Assembly (NCBI GenBank): GCA_947479995.1
Contig: CANKBT010000170.1
Span: forward strand, 1-6,821
Reading direction: 5' to 3'
DNA from: Frankiaceae bacterium
Lineage (GTDB): Bacteria > Actinomycetota > Actinomycetes > Mycobacteriales > SCTD01
DNA length: 6,821 bases
In this document: piece after piece, positions 1-5,248 of the stretch
Position numbering within the stretch: the first letter of the stretch is position 1
Layout: every line of letters starts with the position of its first letter
The notes under the pieces: generated by a model
Seen by the model: the letters and a program-made list of their open reading frames with translations, nothing else
The model's database searches: none
What the model was told of the DNA's origin: nothing
Position numbers and translations under genes: made by a program

Positions 1-15
1 GGGCACCGGTCGGGC

Positions 16-1452
16 ATGAGCCGCCGCGCCCGCCTCCCCCGCCCCGGCTGGCGGCGCACCGGCGGGCTGCTCGCCGTCGTGCTCGTCGGCCTGGCCGGCG
101 CCGCGCTCGGGCTGCTGCTCGCCGGCACCACGCGCGCCGACGCCGGGCCGTTCGTGCTCGAGCTGTCGCTGCGGCCCTCGGGGTCGGCGCAGACCACCGT
201 GCAGGTGCCGCCGCTCGGCGAGCTCGCGCTCGACACCCACGCCGGGCCCGTGGCCCTCGACGTCGAGGTCGCCGAGATCCGCGAGGCCGCGGCCCGCCGC
301 ATCGTCGACGACCCGGAGAGCCTGGCCAGCCTCGGCGACGACGTGCGCGCCGACGTCCGCTCGGCCCTGCTCGCGCTCGCGCTGCGCGCCGTGCTGGCCA
401 CCGTGCTCGGCGCCGCCGCGCTCGGCCTGCTCGTCTTCCGCGCCCCGCGCCAGGCGCTGCTCGCCGCCGGCACGGCCGTCGGCGCGCTGGTCGTCACCGG
501 CGGCATCGGCGCCGCGTCCTTCGACGAGCGGGCCCTCGCCGAGCCGCGCTACACCGGCCTGCTCGCCAACGCCCCCAGCGCCGTCGGCGACGTGCGCGAG
601 GTGGTCGACCGCGTCGACGAGTACAGCGCCTCGCTCGGCCGCCTGGTCGGCAACGTCTCGCTGCTGTACGGCACCGCCTCCGGGCTGCAGCCCTTCACCC
701 CCGACGACGACGTGCTGCGCGTGCTCAGCGTCAGCGACCTGCACCTGTCGCCGACGGCCTTCGACGTCATCGACACCGTCGCCGGGCAGTTCGACGTCGA
801 CGTCATCGTCGACTCCGGCGACCTCACCGACTACGGCAGCGGCGCCGAGGCGGCGTACGCCTCCGGCATCGCGCGGCTCGACGTGCCGTACGTGTGGATC
901 CGCGGCAACCACGACAGCCAGGCGGTGCAGGAGGCCGTCGCGCGGCAGCCCGACGCCGTCGTGCTCGACGGCCCGGAGGTCGTCGAGGTGGGCGGGCTCC
1001 GCTTCCTCGGCCGCGGCGACCCGCGCTTCACGCCCGACAAGGCCAGCGGCGGCGACGACGCCCCGCGCGAGCTGCTCGAGGTGCAGGGCACGCTCGTCGG
1101 CCTGGACGCCCGCGCCGCCGCCGTGCCGCCCGACGTGGTGGTCGTGCACGAGCCGCCCGCGGCCGAGCAGCTGTTCGGCGTGGCCCCGCTCGTGCTGGCC
1201 GGGCACACGCACGAGCGCCGGGCCGAGGTGCGCGACGGCACGCTGCTGCTCGTGCAGGGCTCGACCGGCGGGGCGGGCGCGCGCGGGCTCGAGGGCGAGG
1301 AGCCGACGCCGGTGCAGCTGTCGGTCGTCTACCTCGACCCGCAGACCCGGCGCGTGCTCGCCCGCGACGACATCACCCTCGGCGGGCTGGGCCTGTCGTC
1401 CGCCCAGATCGAGCGCACGGTGGTCCCGCTCGCGCAGGAGGAGCAGCCGTAG
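16..1452 (+). CDS. Membrane-anchored calcineurin-like metallophosphoesterase
   Basis: A 478-residue protein that probably hydrolyses a phosphoester outside the membrane; the substrate is unknown. The C-terminal half carries the metallophosphoesterase signature in order: D241-x-H243 (SDLHLS), G268-D269 (DSGDLTD), GNHD at 297-300, H378 (VVHEP) and GHTH at 396-399, so the dinuclear metal site looks complete. The N-terminal half has three hydrophobic segments, about residues 17-37, 118-141 and 147-168. Basic residues lie before the first segment and between the second and third, which by the positive-inside rule puts the catalytic domain outside the cytoplasm. The ATG at 16 fits a start before the basic N-terminus, but no Shine-Dalgarno is visible and the frame is open to base 1, so the true start may lie upstream of the window. 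The family call is firm; topology is inferred. Confidence 0.9.
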   Translation: MSRRARLPRPGWRRTGGLLAVVLVGLAGAALGLLLAGTTRADAGPFVLELSLRPSGSAQTTVQVPPLGELALDTHAGPVALDVEVAEIREAAARRIVDDPESLASLGDDVRADVRSALLALALRAVLATVLGAAALGLLVFRAPRQALLAAGTAVGALVVTGGIGAASFDERALAEPRYTGLLANAPSAVGDVREVVDRVDEYSASLGRLVGNVSLLYGTASGLQPFTPDDDVLRVLSVSDLHLSPTAFDVIDTVAGQFDVDVIVDSGDLTDYGSGAEAAYASGIARLDVPYVWIRGNHDSQAVQEAVARQPDAVVLDGPEVVEVGGLRFLGRGDPRFTPDKASGGDDAPRELLEVQGTLVGLDARAAAVPPDVVVVHEPPAAEQLFGVAPLVLAGHTHERRAEVRDGTLLLVQGSTGGAGARGLEGEEPTPVQLSVVYLDPQTRRVLARDDITLGGLGLSSAQIERTVVPLAQEEQP

Positions 1453-1466
1453 ACGGCTGCTAGTCT
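1442..1466 (+). terminator. Possible intrinsic terminator overlapping the phosphoesterase stop codon
   Basis: AGCAGCCGT (1442-1450) and ACGGCTGCT (1453-1461) are perfect inverted repeats separated only by the AG of the stop codon. In RNA they give an eight-base-pair stem with a four-base loop. A pyrimidine-rich stretch (TCTCCTCT, 1464-1471) follows instead of a clean U tract. The placement between the phosphoesterase and the tRNA cluster suits a terminator. Termination itself is inferred. Confidence 0.4.
1461..1466 (+). promoter_or_regulatory. Candidate -10 element for the tRNA cluster (TAGTCT)
   Basis: TAGTCT matches the TANNNT pattern of housekeeping sigma-factor -10 elements in actinobacteria. 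It would start transcription near 1473, about 17 bases before tRNA-Glu. No recognisable -35 hexamer lies 16-18 bases upstream, where the sequence is purine-rich (GAGGAG). The assignment rests on position and the -10 match only. Confidence 0.3.
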
Positions 1467-1489
1467 CCTCTGGCACTCCAGCGGAGGAC

Positions 1490-1565
1490 GTCCCCATCGT
1501 CCAGCGGCCCAGGACTCCACCCTTTCAAGGTGGCTACGCGGGTTCGAATCCCGTTGGGGGCACCA
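1490..1565 (+). tRNA. tRNA-Glu (anticodon TTC), CCA encoded
   Basis: A full cloverleaf can be drawn. The acceptor stem is GTCCCCA (1490-1496) with TGGGGGC (1555-1561), including one T-G wobble. The anticodon stem CCACC/GGTGG (1517-1521 with 1529-1533) encloses the loop CTTTCAA, placing anticodon TTC at 1524-1526. The T arm has the invariant TTCGAAT loop. The discriminator is A1562 and the CCA end is encoded at 1563-1565. The sequence closely resembles bacterial tRNA-Glu in general layout. It is the first gene of a three-tRNA cluster probably made as one precursor. Confidence 0.97.
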
Positions 1566-1604
1566 GCACACAGCACGACGGCACGAGCACGAGCACGACA
1601 GCAA

Positions 1605-1678
1605 GGCCCTGTAGCGCAGTTGGTTAGCGCGCCGCCCTGTCACGGCGGAGGTCGCGGGTTCGAGTCCCGTCAGGGTCG
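1605..1678 (+). tRNA. tRNA-Asp (anticodon GTC)
   Basis: The acceptor stem GGCCCTG (1605-1611) pairs with CAGGGTC (1671-1677), with one G-T wobble. The anticodon stem CCGCC/GGCGG (1632-1636 with 1644-1648) encloses CTGTCAC, giving anticodon GTC at 1639-1641. The T loop is TTCGAGT. The discriminator is G1678, as expected for tRNA-Asp. The next bases are CAG, so the CCA end is not encoded and must be added after transcription. It lies 39 bases after tRNA-Glu and 12 bases before tRNA-Phe. Confidence 0.97.
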
Positions 1679-1690
1679 CAGGCACCACCC

Positions 1691-1763
1691 GGTCAGGTAG
1701 CTCAGCTGGTAGAGCATGCGACTGAAAATCGCAGGGTCGGCGGTTCGATCCCGTCCCTGACCA
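1691..1763 (+). tRNA. tRNA-Phe (anticodon GAA)
   Basis: The acceptor stem GGTCAGG (1691-1697) pairs perfectly with CCTGACC (1756-1762). The anticodon stem TGCGA/TCGCA (1717-1721 with 1729-1733) encloses CTGAAAA, giving anticodon GAA at 1724-1726. The T stem 1739-1743 pairs with 1751-1755 and has one wobble. The discriminator is A1763, followed by CCC, so CCA is not encoded. It is the last gene of the cluster and ends 33 bases from the convergent MerR gene. No convincing terminator is visible in that gap. Confidence 0.97.
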
Positions 1764-1796
1764 CCCCGCTCCCCGCCCCGGCCCCGTGCGCCCGGG

Positions 1797-2540
1797 CTAG
1801 TCGCTCGCCGCCACCCGCACGTGCCGGCTCAGGTCGCGGCCGAACGCCACGTCGAGCCGCTCGGAGACCGCGAGCTCGAAGGCCGCCTGCAGCGCCTCGA
1901 CCCAGGCGGCCCGCACCTCGCCGACCGCCTCGTGCATGCGCGGCCACTGGTCGTCCGGCCGGCCGGCCGCCTCGAAGGGCGCCCAGACCTCCTCGAGGTA
2001 GGTCTCCACGAACGAGCGCGCCAGCCCGTCGGCGTGCCGGCGCAGCGACGACGCCTCGTGCAGCAGCCGGTCGAGCGGCACGCCGAGGGCGACCAGCTGC
2101 GCGCCGGCGGCCGACAGGCGCGGGCTGACCTCCTCGTACTGGTCGCCCGTCACCTCGCGGACGAGCCCGAGCCGGCGCGCGCGCTCGAGCGCCTTGCGGT
2201 CGCCGCCGAAGCGCTCGGCGAGCTCCTCGACCGTGGCGATCGCGCGCTCGGCCGCGAACTGCCCGCGCACGCCGCGCGCGAAGGCGAGCACCTCGGAGGT
2301 CGAGTCGCCGGTGGTGTCGAGCAGCCGCCGGACGGTGTCGAGCTTGACGCCCTCGGCCTGCAGCTCGACGACGAGCTCGAGCCGGGCGCGGTGCTCCGGC
2401 CCGTAGTAGCCGGTGCGGGCCCGCACCTCCGGCGGCGGCAGCAGCCCGCGCGCCTGGTGCGAGCGCACCTGCCGCACGGTCACGCCCACCTCCCGCGCCA
2501 GCTCGTCGATCGTCAGCCAGCCCTCGCCGAGGTCGTCCAT
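1797..2540 (-). CDS. MerR-family transcriptional regulator (cysteine-free), divergent from desaturase
   Basis: A 247-residue DNA-binding regulator. Residues 9-77 form the MerR winged helix-turn-helix (LTIDELAREVGVTVRQVRSHQ, then GLLPPPEV and GYYGPEHRARLELV). The region from about residue 95 to the end is helical and charged, resembling no effector domain I can name. There is no cysteine, so metal or thiol sensing of the MerR/SoxR/CueR type is unlikely. It is transcribed away from the fatty acid desaturase, with an inverted repeat between them, so that gene and itself are the likely targets. The ATG at 2540 was chosen because a TANNNT element sits seven bases upstream, fitting a leaderless mRNA. 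An alternative GTG at 2573 adds eleven residues and has GAGGTG eight bases upstream. The family call is strong; the ligand is unknown. Confidence 0.88.
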   Translation of the reverse strand: MDDLGEGWLTIDELAREVGVTVRQVRSHQARGLLPPPEVRARTGYYGPEHRARLELVVELQAEGVKLDTVRRLLDTTGDSTSEVLAFARGVRGQFAAERAIATVEELAERFGGDRKALERARRLGLVREVTGDQYEEVSPRLSAAGAQLVALGVPLDRLLHEASSLRRHADGLARSFVETYLEEVWAPFEAAGRPDDQWPRMHEAVGEVRAAWVEALQAAFELAVSERLDVAFGRDLSRHVRVAASD

Positions 2541-2547
2541 GTGACAC

Positions 2548-2553
2548 ACGGTA
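2548..2553 (-). promoter_or_regulatory. Candidate -10 element for the MerR gene (TACCGT), leaderless
   Basis: Read on the minus strand, TACCGT fits TANNNT and is followed by exactly seven bases (GTGTCAC) before the ATG at 2540, so transcription would begin at or next to the start codon. Leaderless mRNAs of this layout are common in actinobacteria. No consensus -35 is seen at 17-18 bases; the inverted repeat at 2575-2594 occupies the upstream region, which would suit autoregulation. Confidence 0.4.
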
Positions 2554-2574
2554 CGGCGAGTCCGCACTTGCACG

Positions 2575-2594
2575 GTGACATCACCTCATGTCAC
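2575..2594. promoter_or_regulatory. Inverted repeat GTGACAT-N6-ATGTCAC, probable MerR operator
   Basis: Seven-base arms, GTGACAT (2575-2581) and ATGTCAC (2588-2594), are perfect inverted repeats with a six-base spacer, in the gap between the divergent MerR and desaturase genes. A third, near-identical half-site, GTGACAC, lies at 2541-2547, immediately before the MerR ATG and 34 bases from the first arm. A TTGCAC hexamer (2568-2573) directly precedes the repeat, so it may sit in a desaturase promoter spacer as MerR operators usually do. The matching -10 (CACGTT, 2592-2597) is weak. The repeat is seen directly; binding by the MerR protein is inferred. Confidence 0.6.
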
Positions 2595-2600
2595 GTTGGG

Positions 2601-2635
2601 CAGGACGGAAGCGCGACTTCGATGAGACCGTCCTG
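2601..2635 (+). promoter_or_regulatory. Inverted repeat abutting the desaturase ribosome binding site
   Basis: CAGGACGG (2601-2608) and CCGTCCTG (2628-2635) are perfect eight-base inverted repeats. The last G of the stem is also the first base of the GAGGAG Shine-Dalgarno (2635-2640). A smaller GAAG/CTTC stem lies inside the loop. If the transcript starts at or before 2601 this forms a leader hairpin next to the ribosome site. If it starts later the repeat could act only as DNA. Confidence 0.4.
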
Positions 2636-2645
2636 AGGAGATCCG

Positions 2646-3776
2646 ATGACTGCCGTGCTCGACGCCCCCGCCCCCGCCCCCGCGACCGAGATGCCGCCCG
2701 CGCTGCGGGTCGTCCCCTCGACGCCGACGCCGGGCAGCGGGCTCACCCGCGCGCAGGTCGAGGAGATCGGCCGGCGGCTCGACGCCCTGCGCGAGCAGGT
2801 GCTGGCCAGCCGCGGGCAGGCCGACGCCGACTACATCCGCGGCGTCATCCGCCGCCAGCGCCAGCTCGAGGCCGGCGGCCGCGCCCTGCTGTTCGCCGGC
2901 GTCCTGCCGCCCGCGTGGCTGGCCGGCACCGCGATGCTCAGCGCCGCGAAGATCCTCGAGAACATGGAGATCGGGCACAACGTCCTGCACGGCCAGTGGG
3001 ACTGGATGCGCGACCCGGAGATCCACTCCAGCACCTGGGAGTGGGACACCATGAGCCCGAGCGAGGCCTGGAAGCACTCGCACAACTACATGCACCACAC
3101 CTACACCAACGTCGTCGGCAAGGACCGCGACGTCGGCTACGGCATCCTGCGGCTGTCCGAGGAGCAGGCCTGGCACCCCTACTACCTGCTCAACCCGGTG
3201 CTCAACGTCGCGCTGTCGCTGCTGTTCCAGTACGGCGTGGCGCTGCACGACCTCGAGGTCGAGAAGGTGCTGTCCCGCGAGAAGGGCCTGGGCACCGTCT
3301 GGCGCCAGCTCAAGGGCATCGGCCGCAAGGTGCGCAAGCAGGTCGTCAAGGACTACGTCGTGTTCCCCGCGCTCGCCGGCCCGTTCTTCGCGCCCGTGCT
3401 GCTCGGCAACCTCACCGCCAACCTGGTGCGCAACGTCTGGTCGCACGCGATCATCTTCTGCGGCCACTTCCCCGACGGGGCGGCGCAGTTCGAGGAGGAG
3501 CAGCTCGAGGGCGAGAGCCGCGGCCAGTGGTACGTCCGCCAGATGATGGGCTCGGCCAACCTCGACGGCGGCCCGCTGTTCCACCTCATGAGCGGCAACC
3601 TGTCCTTCCAGGTCGAGCACCACCTGTTCCCCGACCTGCCCAGCAACCGGTACGCCGAGATCGCGCCGCAGGTGCGCGCGCTGTGCGAGGAGTTCGGCGT
3701 CGCGTACACGAGCGGCCCGCTCTGGCAGCAGTACCTGCAGGTGCTGCACAAGATCAACCGCCTGGCTCTGCCGTAG
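2646..3776 (+). CDS. Membrane fatty acid desaturase, DesA3-like acyl-CoA delta-9 type
   Basis: A 376-residue di-iron membrane desaturase that probably introduces a cis double bond into a membrane acyl chain. The three histidine boxes are intact: HNVLH (111-115), HNYMHH (146-151) and QVEHH (322-326). A further histidine at 274 (FCGHF) follows the hydrophobic stretch 237-262. Other hydrophobic stretches are near 80-103 and 181-201. GHNVLHGQWDWM and HHTYTNVVGKDRDVGYG recall mycobacterial DesA3-type stearoyl-CoA desaturases. The first 30 residues are Ala/Pro-rich and probably disordered. There is no fused cytochrome b5 or ferredoxin domain, and no ferredoxin reductase gene is nearby, so electrons must come from elsewhere. 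The ATG is supported by GAGGAG (2635-2640) five bases upstream. The divergent MerR gene is its likely regulator. Regioselectivity is inferred. Confidence 0.92.
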   Translation: MTAVLDAPAPAPATEMPPALRVVPSTPTPGSGLTRAQVEEIGRRLDALREQVLASRGQADADYIRGVIRRQRQLEAGGRALLFAGVLPPAWLAGTAMLSAAKILENMEIGHNVLHGQWDWMRDPEIHSSTWEWDTMSPSEAWKHSHNYMHHTYTNVVGKDRDVGYGILRLSEEQAWHPYYLLNPVLNVALSLLFQYGVALHDLEVEKVLSREKGLGTVWRQLKGIGRKVRKQVVKDYVVFPALAGPFFAPVLLGNLTANLVRNVWSHAIIFCGHFPDGAAQFEEEQLEGESRGQWYVRQMMGSANLDGGPLFHLMSGNLSFQVEHHLFPDLPSNRYAEIAPQVRALCEEFGVAYTSGPLWQQYLQVLHKINRLALP

Positions 3777-3783
3777 CGACGCT

Positions 3784-3813
3784 GTGACAGGGACCGCACG
3801 GGGCTGACAGGAT
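3784..3813 (+). promoter_or_regulatory. Candidate promoter of the terD pair (GTGACA-N18-CAGGAT)
   Basis: GTGACA (3784-3789) differs by one base from TTGACA. CAGGAT (3808-3813) differs by one base from TAGGAT, a frequent actinobacterial -10. The spacer is 18 bases. The start would be near 3820, leaving a leader of about 39 bases before terD. The heptamer TGACAGG occurs twice, at 3785-3791 and 3805-3811, exactly 20 bases apart, so a direct-repeat operator is also possible. Confidence 0.5.
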
Positions 3814-3821
3814 GGGCGCAG

Positions 3822-3840
3822 GCGGCGCACCGAGCGCCGC
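3822..3840 (+). promoter_or_regulatory. Leader hairpin upstream of terD
   Basis: GCGGCGC (3822-3828) and GCGCCGC (3834-3840) form a seven-base-pair all-GC stem with loop ACCGA. It would lie at the extreme 5' end of the terD transcript if the promoter at 3784-3813 is right, and it stops six bases before the GGGAGGA ribosome site. It could stabilise the mRNA or, less likely without a T tract, terminate the desaturase transcript. Confidence 0.45.
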
Positions 3841-3858
3841 ACGATCGGGAGGACGGAC

Positions 3859-4437
3859 ATGGGTGTCTCGCTGAGCAAGGGCGGCAACGTCTCGCTGACC
3901 AAGGAGGCGCCCGGCCTGACGGCGGTCATCGTCGGCCTGGGCTGGGACATCCGCAGCACGACCGGCACGGACTTCGACCTCGACGCCTCGGCGATCCTCG
4001 TCGACAGCAGCGGCAAGGTCGTCTCCGACGGCCACTTCGTGTTCTTCAACAACCTCAAGAGCCCCGACGGCTCGGTGGAGCACACCGGCGACAACACCAC
4101 CGGTGAGGGCGACGGCGACGACGAGAAGATCAACGTCAACCTCGCGACCGTCCCGCAGGAGGTCGACAAGGTCGTCTTCCCGGTGTCGATCTACGACGCC
4201 GACAGCCGCGGCCAGTCCTTCGGCCAGGTGCGCAACGCCTTCATCCGCGTCGTCAACCAGGCCGGCGGCGCCGAGATCGCCCGCTACGACCTGTCCGAGG
4301 ACGCCAGCACCGAGACCGCCATGGTCTTCGGCGAGCTCTACCGCAACGGCAGCGACTGGAAGTTCCGCGCCGTCGGCCAGGGCTACGCCAACGGCCTGCG
4401 CGGCATCGCGCAGGACTTCGGCGTCAACGTCGGCTGA
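3859..4437 (+). CDS. terD: TerD-family calcium-binding stress protein
   Basis: A 192-residue single-domain TerD protein, the usual length for the family. The start has the conserved MGVSLSKGGNVSLTKE. FDLDASAILVD (39-49) and the FVFFNNLKSPDGSVEHTGDN block (60-79) are hallmark segments. They are followed by an acidic loop (GEGDGDDEKINVNL, 82-95) and VSIYDADSRGQSFGQVRNAFI (109-129). TerD proteins bind calcium through such Asp/Asn-rich loops and act in the cytoplasm or at the membrane in tellurite, phage, colicin or general stress resistance. The exact role here is unknown. The ATG at 3859 has GGGAGGA (3847-3853) five bases upstream. It is the first gene of a two-gene unit, four bases from a second TerD-like gene, and sits upstream of Ter-associated biosynthetic genes. 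Assignment to TerD rather than TerE or TerZ is by overall similarity. Confidence 0.95.
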   Translation: MGVSLSKGGNVSLTKEAPGLTAVIVGLGWDIRSTTGTDFDLDASAILVDSSGKVVSDGHFVFFNNLKSPDGSVEHTGDNTTGEGDGDDEKINVNLATVPQEVDKVVFPVSIYDADSRGQSFGQVRNAFIRVVNQAGGAEIARYDLSEDASTETAMVFGELYRNGSDWKFRAVGQGYANGLRGIAQDFGVNVG

Positions 4438-4441
4438 GCCG

Positions 4442-5143
4442 GTGGTCGACTACACCAAGCGCCCGAGCAGCAGCGGCGCGACGCCCCCGCCCGCCGGCGG
4501 TGCCGGCGCCGGGGCCGGCGGCGTGTCGCTGTCCAAGGTCACGCTGACCAAGGCCGCGCCGTCGATCTCGCTCACCAAGGGCGGCGGCGCCAGCGGCCAG
4601 ATGCGGGTCCGGCTGACCTGGAACGCCAAGCCGGACGCCGGCAAGAGCGGCGGCGGCTTCCTCAAGAAGCTCGCGGCCGCGGGCAGCAAGGGCATCGACC
4701 TCGACCTCGGCGCGCTGTTCGAGCTCGCCGACGGCCGCAAGGGCGTCATCCAGGCGCTCGGCAACCAGTTCGGCTCGCTGCAGCAGCCGCCGTACGTGCA
4801 GCTGTCGGGCGACGACCGCACCGGCGGCGGCGGCGAGGAGCTGGTCGTCAACCTCGACCAGCTGCCGCAGATCCGCCGCATCCTGGTCTTCGCCTTCATC
4901 TACGAGGGCGTGCCGGCCTGGGACAAGGCCGACGGCGTCGTGACGCTCTACCCGCAGGGCGCGGCCCCGATCGAGGTCAAGCTCGACGAGTCGTCCGGCA
5001 GCCGGATGTGCGCGATCGCGCTGCTCGAGGTGGCCGGCAACGAGCTCAAGGTCCGCCGCGAGGTGCAGTACATCCAGGGCGCCCAGGACGCGCTCGACCG
5101 CGCGTACGGGTGGGGCATGGACTGGACACCCGGCCGCAAGTAG
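4442..5143 (+). CDS. Second TerD-domain protein, divergent (TerA/TerF-like)
   Basis: The start is set at the GTG at 4442, four bases after the terD stop, giving 233 residues (MVDYTKRPSSSG at the N-terminus). No clear ribosome site precedes it, so translation is probably coupled to terD. The reading frame is open upstream to 4103, but that part runs inside terD. Residues 8-27 are a Pro/Ala/Gly linker. Residues 28-46 repeat the SL[ST]K motif (VSLSKVTLTKAAP, then SISLTKGGG). Residues 53-211 form a TerD-like beta domain with LTWNAK, GIDLDLGALFELADGRKG, LSGDDRTGGGGEELVVNL and LVFAFIYEG. The C-terminus ends in YGWGMDWTPG. Compared with terD, the acidic loop after GDDRTG is glycine-rich, so calcium binding may differ. 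A companion of terD is likely; the function is not known. Confidence 0.88.
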   Translation: MVDYTKRPSSSGATPPPAGGAGAGAGGVSLSKVTLTKAAPSISLTKGGGASGQMRVRLTWNAKPDAGKSGGGFLKKLAAAGSKGIDLDLGALFELADGRKGVIQALGNQFGSLQQPPYVQLSGDDRTGGGGEELVVNLDQLPQIRRILVFAFIYEGVPAWDKADGVVTLYPQGAAPIEVKLDESSGSRMCAIALLEVAGNELKVRREVQYIQGAQDALDRAYGWGMDWTPGRK

Positions 5144-5175
5144 CCGTCCACCTCCCGGACTCCCGTCCCCAGCAC

Positions 5176-5213
5176 TGTCTGAGCCCGGCCACCCCGGTGG
5201 CCGGGCTCAGGCA
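5176..5213 (+). terminator. Strong hairpin terminator after the terD pair
   Basis: CTGAGCCCGGCCACC (5179-5193) and GGTGGCCGGGCTCAG (5196-5210) are perfect complements. Three more pairs, one a G-T wobble, extend the base to 5176 and 5213. The result is about 17 base pairs capped by a CCCG tetraloop. No T tract follows (GCATGCTGTG), which is usual for actinobacterial hairpin terminators. It lies 33 bases after the second TerD-like gene and 46 bases before the lyase gene. The hairpin could be bidirectional or leaky. Confidence 0.8.
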
Positions 5214-5248
5214 TGCTGTGGGGCCCGCCCGGCGGGGACCGCACAGAC

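Noticed and set aside
1329..1688. Minus-strand open frame with segments such as GLEPATSAVTGRRANQLRY and PQRDSNPRSHLERVE
   Set aside because: These are antisense translations of tRNA-Asp and tRNA-Glu, a well-known source of false proteins in databases.
1764..1796. Terminator between tRNA-Phe and the convergent MerR gene
   Set aside because: The gap is C-rich with only the uninterrupted palindrome GCCCGGGC at 1790-1797, which leaves no loop; no usable stem-loop or T tract was found.
1702..2547. Minus-strand open frame of 281 codons ending in VRDGIEPPTLRFSVACSTS
   Set aside because: The tail is antisense tRNA-Phe, and the Arg/Ala/Gly-rich body is the MerR gene in another frame.
2586..4169. Long minus-strand open frame opposite the desaturase and terD
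   Set aside because: It spans two well-supported genes and an intergenic promoter and has low-complexity Val/Leu/Ala/Arg composition typical of GC-driven shadows.
4103..4441. Upstream extension of the second TerD-like gene inside terD
   Set aside because: The extra residues are Arg/Ser/Thr/Ala-rich noise from another frame of terD; VDYTKRP after the GTG at 4442 is the natural N-terminus.
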